Source: Campylobacter concisus (GTDB lineage Bacteria > Campylobacterota > Campylobacteria > Campylobacterales > Campylobacteraceae). From it: DNA of 64,000 bases. Under the pieces are notes generated by a model. The model was not told where the DNA came from, did not search any database, and saw nothing but the letters and a program-made list of their open reading frames with translations. Shown in pieces: positions 18,514-28,025 of the stretch. The DNA lies in assembly GCF_002913045.1 (NCBI RefSeq), contig NZ_PPAF01000004.1, forward strand, positions 171,465 to 235,464, written 5' to 3'. The position numbers and the translations under genes are program-made. Numbering within the stretch: position 1 is the stretch's first letter; each line of letters starts with the position of its first letter.

Positions 18514-20616
18514 ATGCGTGAGATTTTGAAGAGAGATGGCACAAGACAAGAATTTGTAGCATATAAGATAGTAGATGCGATAAAAAAAGCATTTGCTAGC
18601 GAAAATCTAGCTTATGATGAGAAAGTTTTTACAAATGTTGTCCAAGATATCTTTCAAAAATCAAGCGCGATAACAGTCGAAGACATCCAAGATGCGATCG
18701 AAAAAGAGCTATTTAATAGCGGATATTTCGACGTTTTAAAGAGCTTTATGCTCTACCGTCATACCCACAAGCTTCAACGTGAGCAAATTTTAGGCCTAAA
18801 TGACGATACGACTTACATAAATTCAACTCAAACGATAAATGAGTATATAAATGGCACCGACTGGAGAATTTCTGCAAACTCAAACACAAGCTACTCAAAT
18901 GCAGGACTTATCAACAATACTGCTGGCAAAGTCATCGCAAACTACTGGCTAGACGCTGTTTATAGCAAAGAAGAAGGTCTTGCTCATAGAAATGGCGACT
19001 ACCACATCCATGACCTTGACTGCCTTACAGGGTACTGCGCTGGCTGGAGTTTGCGAGCCTTGCTAAATGAGGGCTTTAACGGCGTTCGTGGTAGAGTTGA
19101 GAGTAAAGCACCAAAACACTTTAGAGAAGCACTTTATCAAATGGCAAATTTCTTAGGAATTTTACAAAGTGAATGGGCTGGTGCTCAGGCGTTTTCTAGC
19201 TTTGATACCTACCTTGCGCCTTATGTTTTTAAAGATGATCTAAGTGACGCTGAGATCAAAAAGGCGATAACTAGCTTTATTTTCAACCTAAATGTGCCTG
19301 CACGCTGGGGACAAAGTCCATTTACAAACGTAACCATAGACATCACTTGCCCAAGCGACCTAAGAGATCAGATCCCAACGAGCGATGATATACACCTCTT
19401 TACAAACGTAAAAGATGAAAAAATTTTGAAAAAAGCAAACGAGCGTGGCAGAAAAAATTTGATCGATATGACCTACAAGGACTTCGAGCCTGAAATGGCA
19501 CGCATAGATAAGGCATTTTACGAGGTTTTAACAGCTGGCGATAAGTGCTCGCAGCCTTTCACATTTCCTATACCAACGGTAAATATCACAGAGGATTTTG
19601 ACTGGGATAGTGAAGTAGCGGATGTACTCTTTGAAAATACTGCCAAAATGGGCTCAAGCTACTTTCAAAATTTTATCGGCTCACAATACACTTATGACGA
19701 AAATGGCAATAAGATAGAAAACGAAAAAGCCTACAAACCAGGACATGTTCGCTCTATGTGCTGCCGTTTGCAACTTGATCTAAGAGAGCTTTTAAAACGA
19801 GGTGGTGGTCTTTTTGGTAGTGCTGAGATGACAGGCTCAATCGGCGTCGTCACTATAAATTTAGCTCGCCTAGGATACAACTTCAAAGGCGATAAAGTCG
19901 CACTTTATAACAGGCTAAGTTATCTTTTGGAGCTTGCTAAATCGACACTTGAAAAAAAGCGCAAATTTATACAAGAGATGTATGACAGAGGGCTTTATCC
20001 TTATACGGCTAGATATCTAAAGCACTTTAATAACCACTTTAGCACGATTGGCATAAATGGCATGAACGAGCTTCTTAGAAATTTCACAAATGATAAAGAG
20101 AATATCTCAACAAAATTTGGACGAGATTTTGCTATTGAGATGGTTGAGTTTTTGCGCGATAAGATAAGGACATTTCAAGAAGAAACTGGAAATTTATATA
20201 ACCTTGAGGCGACTCCAGCTGAGGGCACAACATACCGCTTTGCCAAAGAGGATAAAAAGCGCTATCCAGACATCATCCAAGCAGGTGGCGGGGAGAATAT
20301 TTACTACACAAACTCAACTCAGCTTCCAGCAAATTTTACAGATGATGCTTACGAGGCGCTTGATTTACAAGATGATCTTCAGACTTCATACACTGGTGGC
20401 ACAGTATTTCACCTTTATATGAAAGAAAGGATCAGCTCACCTAAAGCTTGCAAGGAGCTTGTAAAGAGCATAATCTCAAATTATAAGCTTCCATATATCA
20501 CGATAACGCCTGTGTTTAGCGTTTGTTCAAAGCATGGATACATTGCTGGAGAGCATGAATTTTGTCCGCTTTGTGATGCAGAATTAATAGAAAAAGAGAA
20601 AAACAATTCCAAATAA
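18514..20616 (+). CDS. nrdD: Anaerobic ribonucleoside-triphosphate reductase, main chain lacking the glycyl-radical segment
   Basis: The catalytic chain of class III ribonucleotide reductase, 700 residues. An ATP-cone occupies about 1-90 (REILKRDGTRQEF). The ten-stranded barrel carries family blocks such as GDYHIHDLDC and FTNVTIDITCP. The C-terminus has the zinc-site segment CSKHGYIAGEHEFCPLC and then stops at TAA 20614-20616 before the expected R-V-x-G-Y glycyl-radical motif. That motif is in the next ORF, in the same frame, after one stop codon and a new SD/ATG. The enzyme therefore appears to need the small protein in trans. Confidence 0.9.
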   Translation: MREILKRDGTRQEFVAYKIVDAIKKAFASENLAYDEKVFTNVVQDIFQKSSAITVEDIQDAIEKELFNSGYFDVLKSFMLYRHTHKLQREQILGLNDDTTYINSTQTINEYINGTDWRISANSNTSYSNAGLINNTAGKVIANYWLDAVYSKEEGLAHRNGDYHIHDLDCLTGYCAGWSLRALLNEGFNGVRGRVESKAPKHFREALYQMANFLGILQSEWAGAQAFSSFDTYLAPYVFKDDLSDAEIKKAITSFIFNLNVPARWGQSPFTNVTIDITCPSDLRDQIPTSDDIHLFTNVKDEKILKKANERGRKNLIDMTYKDFEPEMARIDKAFYEVLTAGDKCSQPFTFPIPTVNITEDFDWDSEVADVLFENTAKMGSSYFQNFIGSQYTYDENGNKIENEKAYKPGHVRSMCCRLQLDLRELLKRGGGLFGSAEMTGSIGVVTINLARLGYNFKGDKVALYNRLSYLLELAKSTLEKKRKFIQEMYDRGLYPYTARYLKHFNNHFSTIGINGMNELLRNFTNDKENISTKFGRDFAIEMVEFLRDKIRTFQEETGNLYNLEATPAEGTTYRFAKEDKKRYPDIIQAGGGENIYYTNSTQLPANFTDDAYEALDLQDDLQTSYTGGTVFHLYMKERISSPKACKELVKSIISNYKLPYITITPVFSVCSKHGYIAGEHEFCPLCDAELIEKEKNNSK

Positions 20617-20625
20617 GGAGAGGAA

Positions 20626-20796
20626 ATGACAGAAAAAGAAATTTTGGAAAAAGTACAAGACAAACGCACAAAATGCGTAGTCTATACTCGTGTTATGGGT
20701 TATCATCGCCCAGTTGAGAGCTTTAACCTTGGTAAAAAAGGTGAGCATAAAGAGCGTATTAAATTTGACGAATACGCGAGTTGCTGCAAAAGATAA
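20626..20796 (+). CDS. Stand-alone glycyl-radical segment of class III ribonucleotide reductase
   Basis: A 56-residue ORF, in frame with nrdD and 9 bases beyond its stop, with its own strong ribosome-binding site (AAGGAG at 20615-20620, overlapping the nrdD stop, 5 bases before ATG). The segment KCVVYTRVMGYHRPVESFN matches the glycyl-radical C-terminus of NrdD proteins; the radical glycine should be Gly25. Cys17 precedes it and a Cys-Cys pair lies near the end. In usual NrdD this follows the zinc CxxC domain in one chain. Because start and SD are well formed, it looks like a functional split rather than a fresh nonsense mutation. Confidence 0.8.
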   Translation: MTEKEILEKVQDKRTKCVVYTRVMGYHRPVESFNLGKKGEHKERIKFDEYASCCKR

Positions 20797-20832
20797 TCAC
20801 CGCAGCTAATAAAAACATAAAAACTCAAATAA

Positions 20833-20858
20833 AAAAGGCACAATCTTCTGTGCCTTTT
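20833..20858 (+). terminator. Rho-independent terminator after nrdD
   Basis: Stem AAAAGGCACA / TGTGCCTTTT with a 6-base loop, 36 bases after the small nrdD ORF. It would also separate nrdD from nrdG unless read-through occurs. Confidence 0.75.
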
Positions 20859-20880
20859 AAATCTCAAAAGGTCCATAAAT

Positions 20881-21555
20881 TTGCATAAAGTCTTTAGTAT
20901 AACGCCATTTACTACGCTTGATTATCCAGACAAAGTGGCTGCGGTAGTTTGGTTTGCAGGCTGTAATATGCGATGCGTGTATTGCTACAATATAGAAGTT
21001 GTAAATTCAAATGGCAATATAGAAATGGATGAGGTTTGTAACTTTTTAGACCGCCGTATAGGTAAGCTAAATGGCATCGTCTTTAGCGGTGGCGAATGCA
21101 CGGCAAATCCTTTATTTTTAAAACTTGCAAGAGAGGTTAAGTCAAGAAATTTTTGCCTAAAGGTCGATACAAATGGCTCTCATATTGAGATTTTAAAAGA
21201 GGCGATAGGCGAGGGACTGATTGATTATATCGCACTTGATTTTAAAGCGCCAAAAGAGAAATTTACGGGCATAACTGGCTCAAATTTATATGAAAAATTT
21301 ATTAGCACACTAAAATATCTGCTTGAGATAAATTTTGATTTTGAAGTAAGAACAACCGTGCATGCAGATTTTTTAGATGAAACAGATATTTCTTTGATGT
21401 CTGAAATTCTTTATGACCTTGGATATAGAGGCAATTATTATTTGCAAAAATTCCTTAGCACAGGTGAAAATTTTGGAAATTTAGTTGATGCTAAAAGTAG
21501 CTTTGATCCGAAAAAAATCATCTCAAAACTTCCTATTAAACTAAGAAATTTTTAA
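20881..21555 (+). CDS. nrdG: Anaerobic ribonucleotide reductase activase (radical SAM)
   Basis: NrdG uses SAM and a 4Fe-4S cluster to generate the glycyl radical on NrdD. The cluster motif CX3CX2C is visible as GCNMRCVYC at about residues 26-34, followed by a GIVFSGGECT motif typical of activases. Length is 224 residues. The start is TTG (20881), overlapping the tail of the terminator region; the preceding GGTCCATAAAT offers only a weak ribosome-binding site. Its presumed substrate here is the separate 56-residue glycyl-radical protein. Confidence 0.88.
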   Translation: MHKVFSITPFTTLDYPDKVAAVVWFAGCNMRCVYCYNIEVVNSNGNIEMDEVCNFLDRRIGKLNGIVFSGGECTANPLFLKLAREVKSRNFCLKVDTNGSHIEILKEAIGEGLIDYIALDFKAPKEKFTGITGSNLYEKFISTLKYLLEINFDFEVRTTVHADFLDETDISLMSEILYDLGYRGNYYLQKFLSTGENFGNLVDAKSSFDPKKIISKLPIKLRNF

Positions 21556-21599
21556 ATTTCTACTCATTATTTTTAACAAAAATTTTTGCTTTGCAAAAC

Positions 21600-21605
21600 T
21601 ATAAT
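21600..21605 (+). promoter_or_regulatory. Putative -10 box of the dehydrogenase/esterase cluster
   Basis: TATAAT (ACTATAATC) 25 bases before the AAGGAG-preceded ATG at 21630. Confidence 0.5.
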
Positions 21606-21629
21606 CATTAAAACTAATAAGGAGAAAAT

Positions 21630-22775
21630 ATGCAAAATTTTAGCTTTTTAAATCCTACAAAAATAGAATTTGGCAAAGATAAAGAGCAAAATATCGGCAA
21701 ATACATGAAAGAATTTGGTGTTAAAAAGACGCTTATCATCTATGGCAGCGATAGGATCAAACAAAATGGTCTTTTTGATGTGGCAGCAAAGAGCCTAAGT
21801 GCAAATGGTATCGAGTTTTGCAAGATAGGCGGTGTGAAGTCAAACCCAGTGCTAAGCAAGGTAAATGAGGCTATAAATTTAGCTAAAAAGCAAGGTGTCG
21901 ATAGTGTGCTAGCCATAGGCGGTGGCTCAGTGCTTGACACGGCAAAGGCTGTGGCTGCAGGTGTGAAGTATAACGGCGACGTTTGGGACTTTTTTACTGG
22001 TAAAAGTCCAAAAGAGGCACTTATGATCTTTGACATCATAACTCTAGCTGCAACTGGTTCAGAGATGAACGGCGGCTCGGTCGTCACAAATGAAGCCACG
22101 AAACAGAAATTTGCTATGCACGGAGCATGTCTTTACCCAAAAGTCTCAGTGATAAATCCACTTCTTCAAGCAAGCGTGAGCAAAGAGTATTTGGTCTATT
22201 CAGCCTCAGACATCATTGCTCACAGCATCGAGGGATACTTTACAGCGAGCATTCAGCCTGAGATCATAAATTTATACATCGAAGCAAATATAAAAACCGT
22301 TATAAAAACGACAGAAATTTTACTAAAAGAGCCAGAAAACTATGATGCTAGAGGCGAGTTTGCCTGGGCTGCTACGATGGCGCTAAATGGCTTAACTTAC
22401 GTTGGCACAGCTGGCTACTCATATCCAAATCACATGATCGAGCACGCCATAGGTGCGGTGGTTGATTGTGCGCATGGAGCTGGGCTAAGTGTCGTGATGC
22501 CAGCTTGGATGAAGTGGTATAAGAGTAGAAATTTAGAGGCATTTAAGCGCTTTGGCAAAGAAATTTTTGGCGTAGATGACGCAGACGCAGGCATAGAGAA
22601 ATTAAAAGAGTGGTTTAGTAAGGTTGGCACGCCAACAAGTCTTATTGAAATCGGAGTTGATGATACAAATTTAGATGAGATCATGGCTCTAGTTTATGAT
22701 TATGCCAAGGGCAGGGGCTTGGAGCAAATTTATACAAAAGAGGCAATAAGTGAAATTTTTGCCTTATCGAGATAG
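21630..22775 (+). CDS. Iron-containing alcohol dehydrogenase (butanol dehydrogenase-like)
   Basis: A 381-residue group III Fe-ADH that would interconvert aldehydes and alcohols with NAD(P)H. The nucleotide loop is GGGSVLDTAKAVAAG (about residue 94 on). Metal ligands are expected in DIIAHSIEGY and in NHMIEHAIGAVVDCAHGAG, where the conserved His residues are present. AAGGAG stands 7 bases before the ATG. It is the first gene of a same-strand run to 28807. The physiological substrate is unknown. Confidence 0.88.
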   Translation: MQNFSFLNPTKIEFGKDKEQNIGKYMKEFGVKKTLIIYGSDRIKQNGLFDVAAKSLSANGIEFCKIGGVKSNPVLSKVNEAINLAKKQGVDSVLAIGGGSVLDTAKAVAAGVKYNGDVWDFFTGKSPKEALMIFDIITLAATGSEMNGGSVVTNEATKQKFAMHGACLYPKVSVINPLLQASVSKEYLVYSASDIIAHSIEGYFTASIQPEIINLYIEANIKTVIKTTEILLKEPENYDARGEFAWAATMALNGLTYVGTAGYSYPNHMIEHAIGAVVDCAHGAGLSVVMPAWMKWYKSRNLEAFKRFGKEIFGVDDADAGIEKLKEWFSKVGTPTSLIEIGVDDTNLDEIMALVYDYAKGRGLEQIYTKEAISEIFALSR

Positions 22776-22804
22776 AATTTATCTAAATTTTACAAAGGAA
22801 AGAT

Positions 22805-23446
22805 ATGAAAAAGATCGCCCTTATAGCTGGAGCTAGCGGTGCTGTGGGAAGTGAGATTTTAAAAAATTTATGTGCGAGCGAGCATTACAACAAGGTTATC
22901 GCCCTTGCTAGGCATGAGCTAGAATTTACTCACGAAAAGCTTGAAGTAAAAGTAATAAATTTTGACGAGCTAAAAGATGAGGTGCCATTTATCGCTGATG
23001 ATGTCTTTTGCGCGCTTGGCACGACGATGAAGGTGGCAAAGCACAAAGAGCAGTTTTACAAAGTCGATGTGACCTATCCACTAAATTTTGCAAAATTTGG
23101 CTTGGAGTGCGGCGCAAAACGCTTTGTTTTACTCTCGGCCGCAGGTGCTAGCAGAAAGTCAGGCTCGTTTTACCTAAAGGCAAAAGGTCAAGCAGAAGCA
23201 AAGATAAAAGAGCTTGGATATAGCTCATTTCACATCGTTAGGCTGCCGCTTATTGAGGCTGAGAGAAAGGACTTTAGGCTTGGCGAGTATCTGGCGATAA
23301 AGGCGTTTAAATTTATCCCAAAAGGCTTTTTTGACGAGTATCGTCCGATGAGGGCAGCTGATATCGCTAAAGTGATCGTGCAAGTAGCGCAAGATGACCA
23401 CAGCGAGGGTGTCAAAATTTATAGTCCGATGGAGTATGTGAAGTGA
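22805..23446 (+). CDS. NAD(P)-binding atypical short-chain dehydrogenase
   Basis: A 213-residue Rossmann protein with the nucleotide loop AGASGAVGSEI near residue 8 (TGxxGxxG type) and a LLSAAGASRKSGSFYLKAKG segment in which YxxxK is the likely catalytic pair. It resembles the HTATIP2/YbjT-type atypical SDR group. It overlaps the next SDR by 4 bases (GTGA) and lies 29 bases after the Fe-ADH. The substrate cannot be inferred. Confidence 0.75.
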   Translation: MKKIALIAGASGAVGSEILKNLCASEHYNKVIALARHELEFTHEKLEVKVINFDELKDEVPFIADDVFCALGTTMKVAKHKEQFYKVDVTYPLNFAKFGLECGAKRFVLLSAAGASRKSGSFYLKAKGQAEAKIKELGYSSFHIVRLPLIEAERKDFRLGEYLAIKAFKFIPKGFFDEYRPMRAADIAKVIVQVAQDDHSEGVKIYSPMEYVK

Positions 23447-24213
23447 AAAGATATATCGCCATCACCGGAGCAAGCTCAGGCATAGGAGCTGCCGTGGCAA
23501 AGGCATTTGCAAAGCGTGGGGAGAATTTGATCCTTATTGCAAGGCGTGGCGAGCTTTTAGAGGAGCTAAAAAGCGAGATAGCTAAATTTTCGGGTGTTGA
23601 TGTTGTCATAGAGATTTGTGATCTCTCAAAGCAAGAAAATGCCATATCTCTTTGGCGTAATTTAGAAAAATATGAGCTAAAAGCACTTATAAATAACGCT
23701 GGCTTTGGCGACTACAACAAGGTCGGCGAGCAAAATTTAGAAAAAATCACGCAGATGATAAATTTAAACATCATCTCACTTGTGACGCTCTCAACGCTCT
23801 TTACGAAAAAATATAAAGACAAAGATACGCAGCTCATCAACATCTCTTCGATAGGCGGCTACAAGATCGTGCCAAACGCGGTCACATACTGCGCTAGCAA
23901 ATTTTTCGTAAGTGCCTTTAGCGAGGGGCTTTACCACGAGCTAGCACAGGACAAGCAGGCAAAAATGCAGGCAAAAGTGCTAGCTCCAGCTGCCACAAAA
24001 ACAGAATTTGGCATGGTGGCAACTAGCAAAGAGAGCTACGACTACGACAAAGCGTTTAAAAAGTATCACACGAGCGAGCAGATGGCGGAGTTTTTGCTTC
24101 GACTTTATGATAGCCATTACTGCGTTGGCTCGGTGGATAGAGATAGCTTTGAGTTTAGTTTAAGCAAGCCAAAATTTGACTACGCTATCAAATACGAGCC
24201 AAAAGATAACTAG
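23443..24213 (+). CDS. Classical short-chain dehydrogenase/reductase
   Basis: 256 residues with the classical SDR motifs: TGASSGIGAAVAKAF at the N-terminus, NNAGFGD at about 83, the catalytic Ser in ISSIGGYK and the YCASK Tyr/Lys pair near 149. The GTG start overlaps the previous stop. The C-terminal region is of the DltE/YdfG-like type. Its position next to another dehydrogenase suggests a shared oxidoreductive pathway. Confidence 0.85.
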   Translation: MKRYIAITGASSGIGAAVAKAFAKRGENLILIARRGELLEELKSEIAKFSGVDVVIEICDLSKQENAISLWRNLEKYELKALINNAGFGDYNKVGEQNLEKITQMINLNIISLVTLSTLFTKKYKDKDTQLINISSIGGYKIVPNAVTYCASKFFVSAFSEGLYHELAQDKQAKMQAKVLAPAATKTEFGMVATSKESYDYDKAFKKYHTSEQMAEFLLRLYDSHYCVGSVDRDSFEFSLSKPKFDYAIKYEPKDN

Positions 24214-24282
24214 GCGCTAAAGCCCTGGTAGCCTACGCCAAGGCTAGTAAAGCAAAAAAGTAGGACAAAAAAAAGGCAGATC

Positions 24283-25719
24283 ATGAAAGGCGTTAGAGTT
24301 GCTATTTTAGGGGTTTGTTTAGTAGGTGCTTGCTTTGGAAATGAACTTAAATTTGACGAGAGCAAGTTTGAGCTAAAAAGCGTGCAAGTTGGCGATAGGA
24401 TACTTAAATTTAGAGCTTATGAGGGCATAGTCTATGTGGCAAAGCCAGTTAGTGACTATCAGGTGCTAAATTTTTATGTGCCAGAGGATAAATTTAGCGA
24501 CCAAAAGACGGCCATTTTTATGCCAAATGCTATTGGCGGCTATATGAGCGCAATGCCACCAAAACCAGAAATCCAGAACGAAAAGCCAAATGCCACTCTT
24601 GAAGCGCTTCTTAGAGGCTACGTCGTGGCAAGCGTTGGCGCTAGGGGTAGGACGCTAAAAGATGGCGAGAAATTTATCGGCAAAGCGCCAGCCATGATAG
24701 TCGATCTAAAAGCGGCCGTTAGATATCTTAAATTTAACGACAAATTTATGCCAGGCGACGCAAATAAGATCATCTCAAACGGTACGAGCGCAGGCGGCGC
24801 GATGTCAGCACTTCTTGGCACAAGCTCCAGCGCAAAAGAGTACGAGCCATATCTTAAAGGGCTAGGCGCTGCAAAGGCGGACGATCAAATTTACGCCGCT
24901 TCAGCCTACTGTCCTGTTACAAATTTAGAGCATGAAGATGAGGCGTATGAGTGGATGTTTGGGGATTTGGATAAATTTGAAAGTATTGATTTTTCAAGCT
25001 TTGATGCGGCCAGCTTTAACGACAGGAGCAAAAAGCCAAAGACTATCACAGGCGAGCTAAACGCCACGCAAAAAGAGCTCTCGCGCGAGCTAAAGAGCAA
25101 ATTTCCAGCCTATCTAAACTCGCTAAATTTAAAAGACGCCAAAGGCCACGTGCTAAGCCTTGACGAAAACGGCGAGGGTAGCTTCAAAGAGTATATAAAC
25201 GCTCTCATCTCAAAGGCATTTACCGCTACAAAAAGTAGCGACAAAAACACGTTCATGCCTAAATTTATAACTCTTGATACGCAGGGCTGCTCGCTTGGAT
25301 ATACATTTAAGCTTGAAGACTTCATCGCTTCGCTAAAACGCGCTAAAGAGGTGGTTGCCTTTGACGGATTTGGGCTAGAAAACCCTGAAAACGATCTCTT
25401 TGGTGACAGCAAAACGCCTGCAAAGCACTTTACTAAATTTGCAAAAGAGCGAAGTGGCGGCGAGATGGCGGATGCTGGCGTTATAAAGATGATGAATGCT
25501 ATGAACTACGCTAAAAATAAAGAGGCGGCAAAATTTTACCGAATAAGGCAGGGCACAAACGACACCGACCTAGCCCTTGCCGTGCCTGCTATGCTCGCTC
25601 TCTCGCTTAAAAATGCTGGCAAAGAGGTTGATTTCGAAGCGGTCTGGGGACAAGGACACGGCGGTGACTACGACTTAGACGAGCTTTTTGCTTGGATGAA
25701 AAGAGTGGTTGAGAAATAA
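24283..25719 (+). CDS. Secreted alpha/beta hydrolase, subtype-B tannase-like esterase
   Basis: 478 residues with a Sec signal peptide (MKGVRVAILGVCLVGACFG) and an esterase core. The nucleophile elbow is GTSAGG, with Ser169 predicted catalytic; GQGHGGDYDLDELF near the C-terminus offers the catalytic His. The family hydrolyses aromatic (gallate or ferulate-type) or other carboxylic esters; the actual substrate is unknown. It is probably periplasmic. The gene is GC-richer than the window average. Confidence 0.72.
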   Translation: MKGVRVAILGVCLVGACFGNELKFDESKFELKSVQVGDRILKFRAYEGIVYVAKPVSDYQVLNFYVPEDKFSDQKTAIFMPNAIGGYMSAMPPKPEIQNEKPNATLEALLRGYVVASVGARGRTLKDGEKFIGKAPAMIVDLKAAVRYLKFNDKFMPGDANKIISNGTSAGGAMSALLGTSSSAKEYEPYLKGLGAAKADDQIYAASAYCPVTNLEHEDEAYEWMFGDLDKFESIDFSSFDAASFNDRSKKPKTITGELNATQKELSRELKSKFPAYLNSLNLKDAKGHVLSLDENGEGSFKEYINALISKAFTATKSSDKNTFMPKFITLDTQGCSLGYTFKLEDFIASLKRAKEVVAFDGFGLENPENDLFGDSKTPAKHFTKFAKERSGGEMADAGVIKMMNAMNYAKNKEAAKFYRIRQGTNDTDLALAVPAMLALSLKNAGKEVDFEAVWGQGHGGDYDLDELFAWMKRVVEK

Positions 25720-25734
25720 ATTTAAGGAAATTTG

Positions 25735-26415
25735 ATGATAAAAAAGCTATTTTTACTAGCGGTTTTGGCGGCTTTTGTCTTTGGGGCGGAAGCGAAAGTG
25801 AGCTTATATGAGCTGCTTTCAACGCCAAATAACAATAGCTTGCTAAAGCAGCTTGGCAGGGAAAAAATACTAAGCTCAAAGAGTGAGCCAGGCACGCAGG
25901 CGATCTTTTTTATGAGCGCAAAGAGTAAGCCGGAGTTGTTTTATGTGCTTGAGTTTTACGAGGATGAGGCGGCTTATAAAAAGCATATAAGCTCGGCGCA
26001 TTTTAAGAAATTTGTAGGTGCAAGCGCTGAAATTTTAGCTAGTAAAAAGGCTATAAACGTGAAAAAACGGGCTGTGATTTCAAAAAATTTAACGCCAGAG
26101 CGTCTAAAAGATGCCTACTTTCACATTACAAATTTAAGCCTTAAGGCAAAAAGCGATGCGAAATTTGAAAAGATCATCAAAAAATATATGCAAAAAAGTG
26201 TAGATGAGGGCGCTTACGCGCAGTTTGCCTTTAGTCAAAAAGAGGCACCTAGCAAATGGGTGCTGGTTGAAATTTACAAAGACGAGGCTAGCTTTGAGAG
26301 CTACCGCCACAGCGAAAACTACAAAGCTTATGCCAAAGAGCGAGCTGGGCTAATAGATGAATTTGACGGCTTTGGTCTTAAGAACGAGACCTCATTTAGC
26401 AAGATAAAATTTTAG
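25735..26415 (+). CDS. Secreted protein with two ABM-like (antibiotic biosynthesis monooxygenase) repeats
   Basis: The ATG at 25735 (TAAGGAAATTTG upstream) gives a clean signal peptide, MIKKLFLLAVLAAFVFGAEA; an in-frame TTG 3 bases earlier is also possible. About 226 residues. Two dimeric alpha/beta-barrel-like repeats are visible: a first with YVLEFYEDEAAYKKHISSAH and a second with VLVEIYKDEASFESYRHSENY, the pattern of ABM quinol-oxygenase-type proteins. Its place between two secreted esterases suggests action on their products, but that is inference. Confidence 0.7.
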   Translation: MIKKLFLLAVLAAFVFGAEAKVSLYELLSTPNNNSLLKQLGREKILSSKSEPGTQAIFFMSAKSKPELFYVLEFYEDEAAYKKHISSAHFKKFVGASAEILASKKAINVKKRAVISKNLTPERLKDAYFHITNLSLKAKSDAKFEKIIKKYMQKSVDEGAYAQFAFSQKEAPSKWVLVEIYKDEASFESYRHSENYKAYAKERAGLIDEFDGFGLKNETSFSKIKF

Positions 26416-26423
26416 GAGATGTT

Positions 26424-27996
26424 ATGAAGAAAATTTCACTTTTTTTGCGCACTAGCGCTTGTTAGTAGCACGGCTTTTGCCCTTGATAGGGCTGGATGTG
26501 AGAGTTTAAAAGATGTGAAAATTTTAAACAACGAGATGATAGACGCGGTGTGGAATGAGAGCGGCGAAGTATCAGCCGATAAGATGTCTGCGCTAACTGG
26601 TGGTAGTAAAAACACTATCAAAGCAAAGCCTCACTGCGTGGTGCATGGCAAACTCTATAAGCGCACCGGCAGTGATGGCAAAGAGTATGCGATTGATTAC
26701 GAGCTAAGGCTGCCAGAGCAGTGGAATGAGAAGTTTTTGTTTCAAGGTGGGGGCGGTATGGACGGCTTTGTAGCGCCTGCTCTTGGCGCGGTGCCGATAC
26801 GCACAAGCACAGCCACGCCAGCGCTTCTTAGAGATTACGCGGTAGTTACTACAAACTCAGGTCACCCAAAGCCAACGGCTGAGTTTGGACTAGATCAGCA
26901 AGCAAGGCTAGACTACGCCTATCAGGCGATCGGCAAGGTCACAGATGCATCTAAGCAAATTTTAGCTGCCGCATACGCCAAAAAGCCAAAACATAGCTAC
27001 TTCATGGGCTGCTCAAATGGCGGCAGGGCGGCACTCATAGCGGCCCAGCGCTATCCACTAGAATTTGACGGCGTCATCGCTGCAAACCCTGGCTTTAGGC
27101 TATCTCGCGCGGCGATCGCTCAGCAGTGGGACAACCAAGCCCTTATGAAGATAGCTCCGAAAAATGAAAAAGGCGAGAAAATTTTCGCAAATACCCTAAC
27201 TAAGGATGACCTTGAGAAGCTAAGCCACGCCGTACTAGAAAAATGTGACGCCTTAGACGGACTAAAAGATGGGATCATAAATGCGTGGGAAGCATGCAAA
27301 TTTGATCCAAAAGGTCTAAATTTAGCGAAGCAAAAGATAGAGGCGATAGAGAAAATCTTTAACGGAGCCAAAAACAGCAAGGGCGAGCAAATTTATAGCG
27401 GCTGGTTTTATGACTCAGGCGTGAGCGCTGAGGGCTGGAGGCAGTGGAAGCTAGGCGACTCACAAAGTGCTAAGCCAAACGCTAGAAACATCACGCTTTC
27501 AAGCGGCTCGGTGAACTACTACTTTTTAACGCCAGCGCAGCCAAATTTTGACACGATAAATTTTGACTTTGACAAAGACACGCCAAAGACTTTCGAGACT
27601 GCGGCGATAAATGACGCCATCTCAACAAACCTTAGCACATTTAGCGCAAATGGCGGCAAGCTCATAATAGTAACTGGCGTTTCAGACCCAGTCTTCTCAG
27701 CAAAAGATCAAAGGGATTGGTTTAAAAAGCTAGAGGCTGATAATAAAAATAGCCAAAATTTCGCGGCATTTTTTGCGCTACCTGGGATGAACCACTGCGG
27801 TGGCGGTAACGGCATAGATGACGTGGATCCGCTTAGTGCGCTTGAAGCGTGGCACGAAAAGGGTGAAGCGCCAAAGAGTATGCTAGCAAAAAGCAAGAGC
27901 TACGCTGACAAGGAATTTCTAGTGTGTGCCTATCCAAAGGTGGCTACATACGTGGGTGGCGACACGAGCAAAGCTAGTAGCTTTGTTTGCAAGTAA
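26424..27996 (+). pseudogene. Tannase/feruloyl esterase family protein with frameshift in the signal peptide
   Basis: The ATG at 26424 has GGAG just upstream and begins MKKISLF, but the frame stops at TAG 26463-26465. The +1 frame continues as ALALVSSTAFALDRAGCES and on through the full esterase to 27996. The shift falls at a run of seven T (26440-26446); six T would restore a standard signal peptide. The mature part is complete: GCSNGGR nucleophile elbow (Ser at codon 27013), TGVSDPVF for the Asp, and MNHCGGG for the His. Only an internal GTG at 26515 could start the intact frame, giving a protein with no export signal. Confidence 0.78.
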
Positions 27997-28025
27997 ATTT
28001 AAGAAAGTAAATTTAAGGGGTAAAA

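Noticed and set aside
20614..20616. nrdD stop as UGA/UAG recoding to selenocysteine or pyrrolysine
   Set aside because: The codon is TAA, and a good SD plus ATG follow; reinitiation is simpler than recoding.
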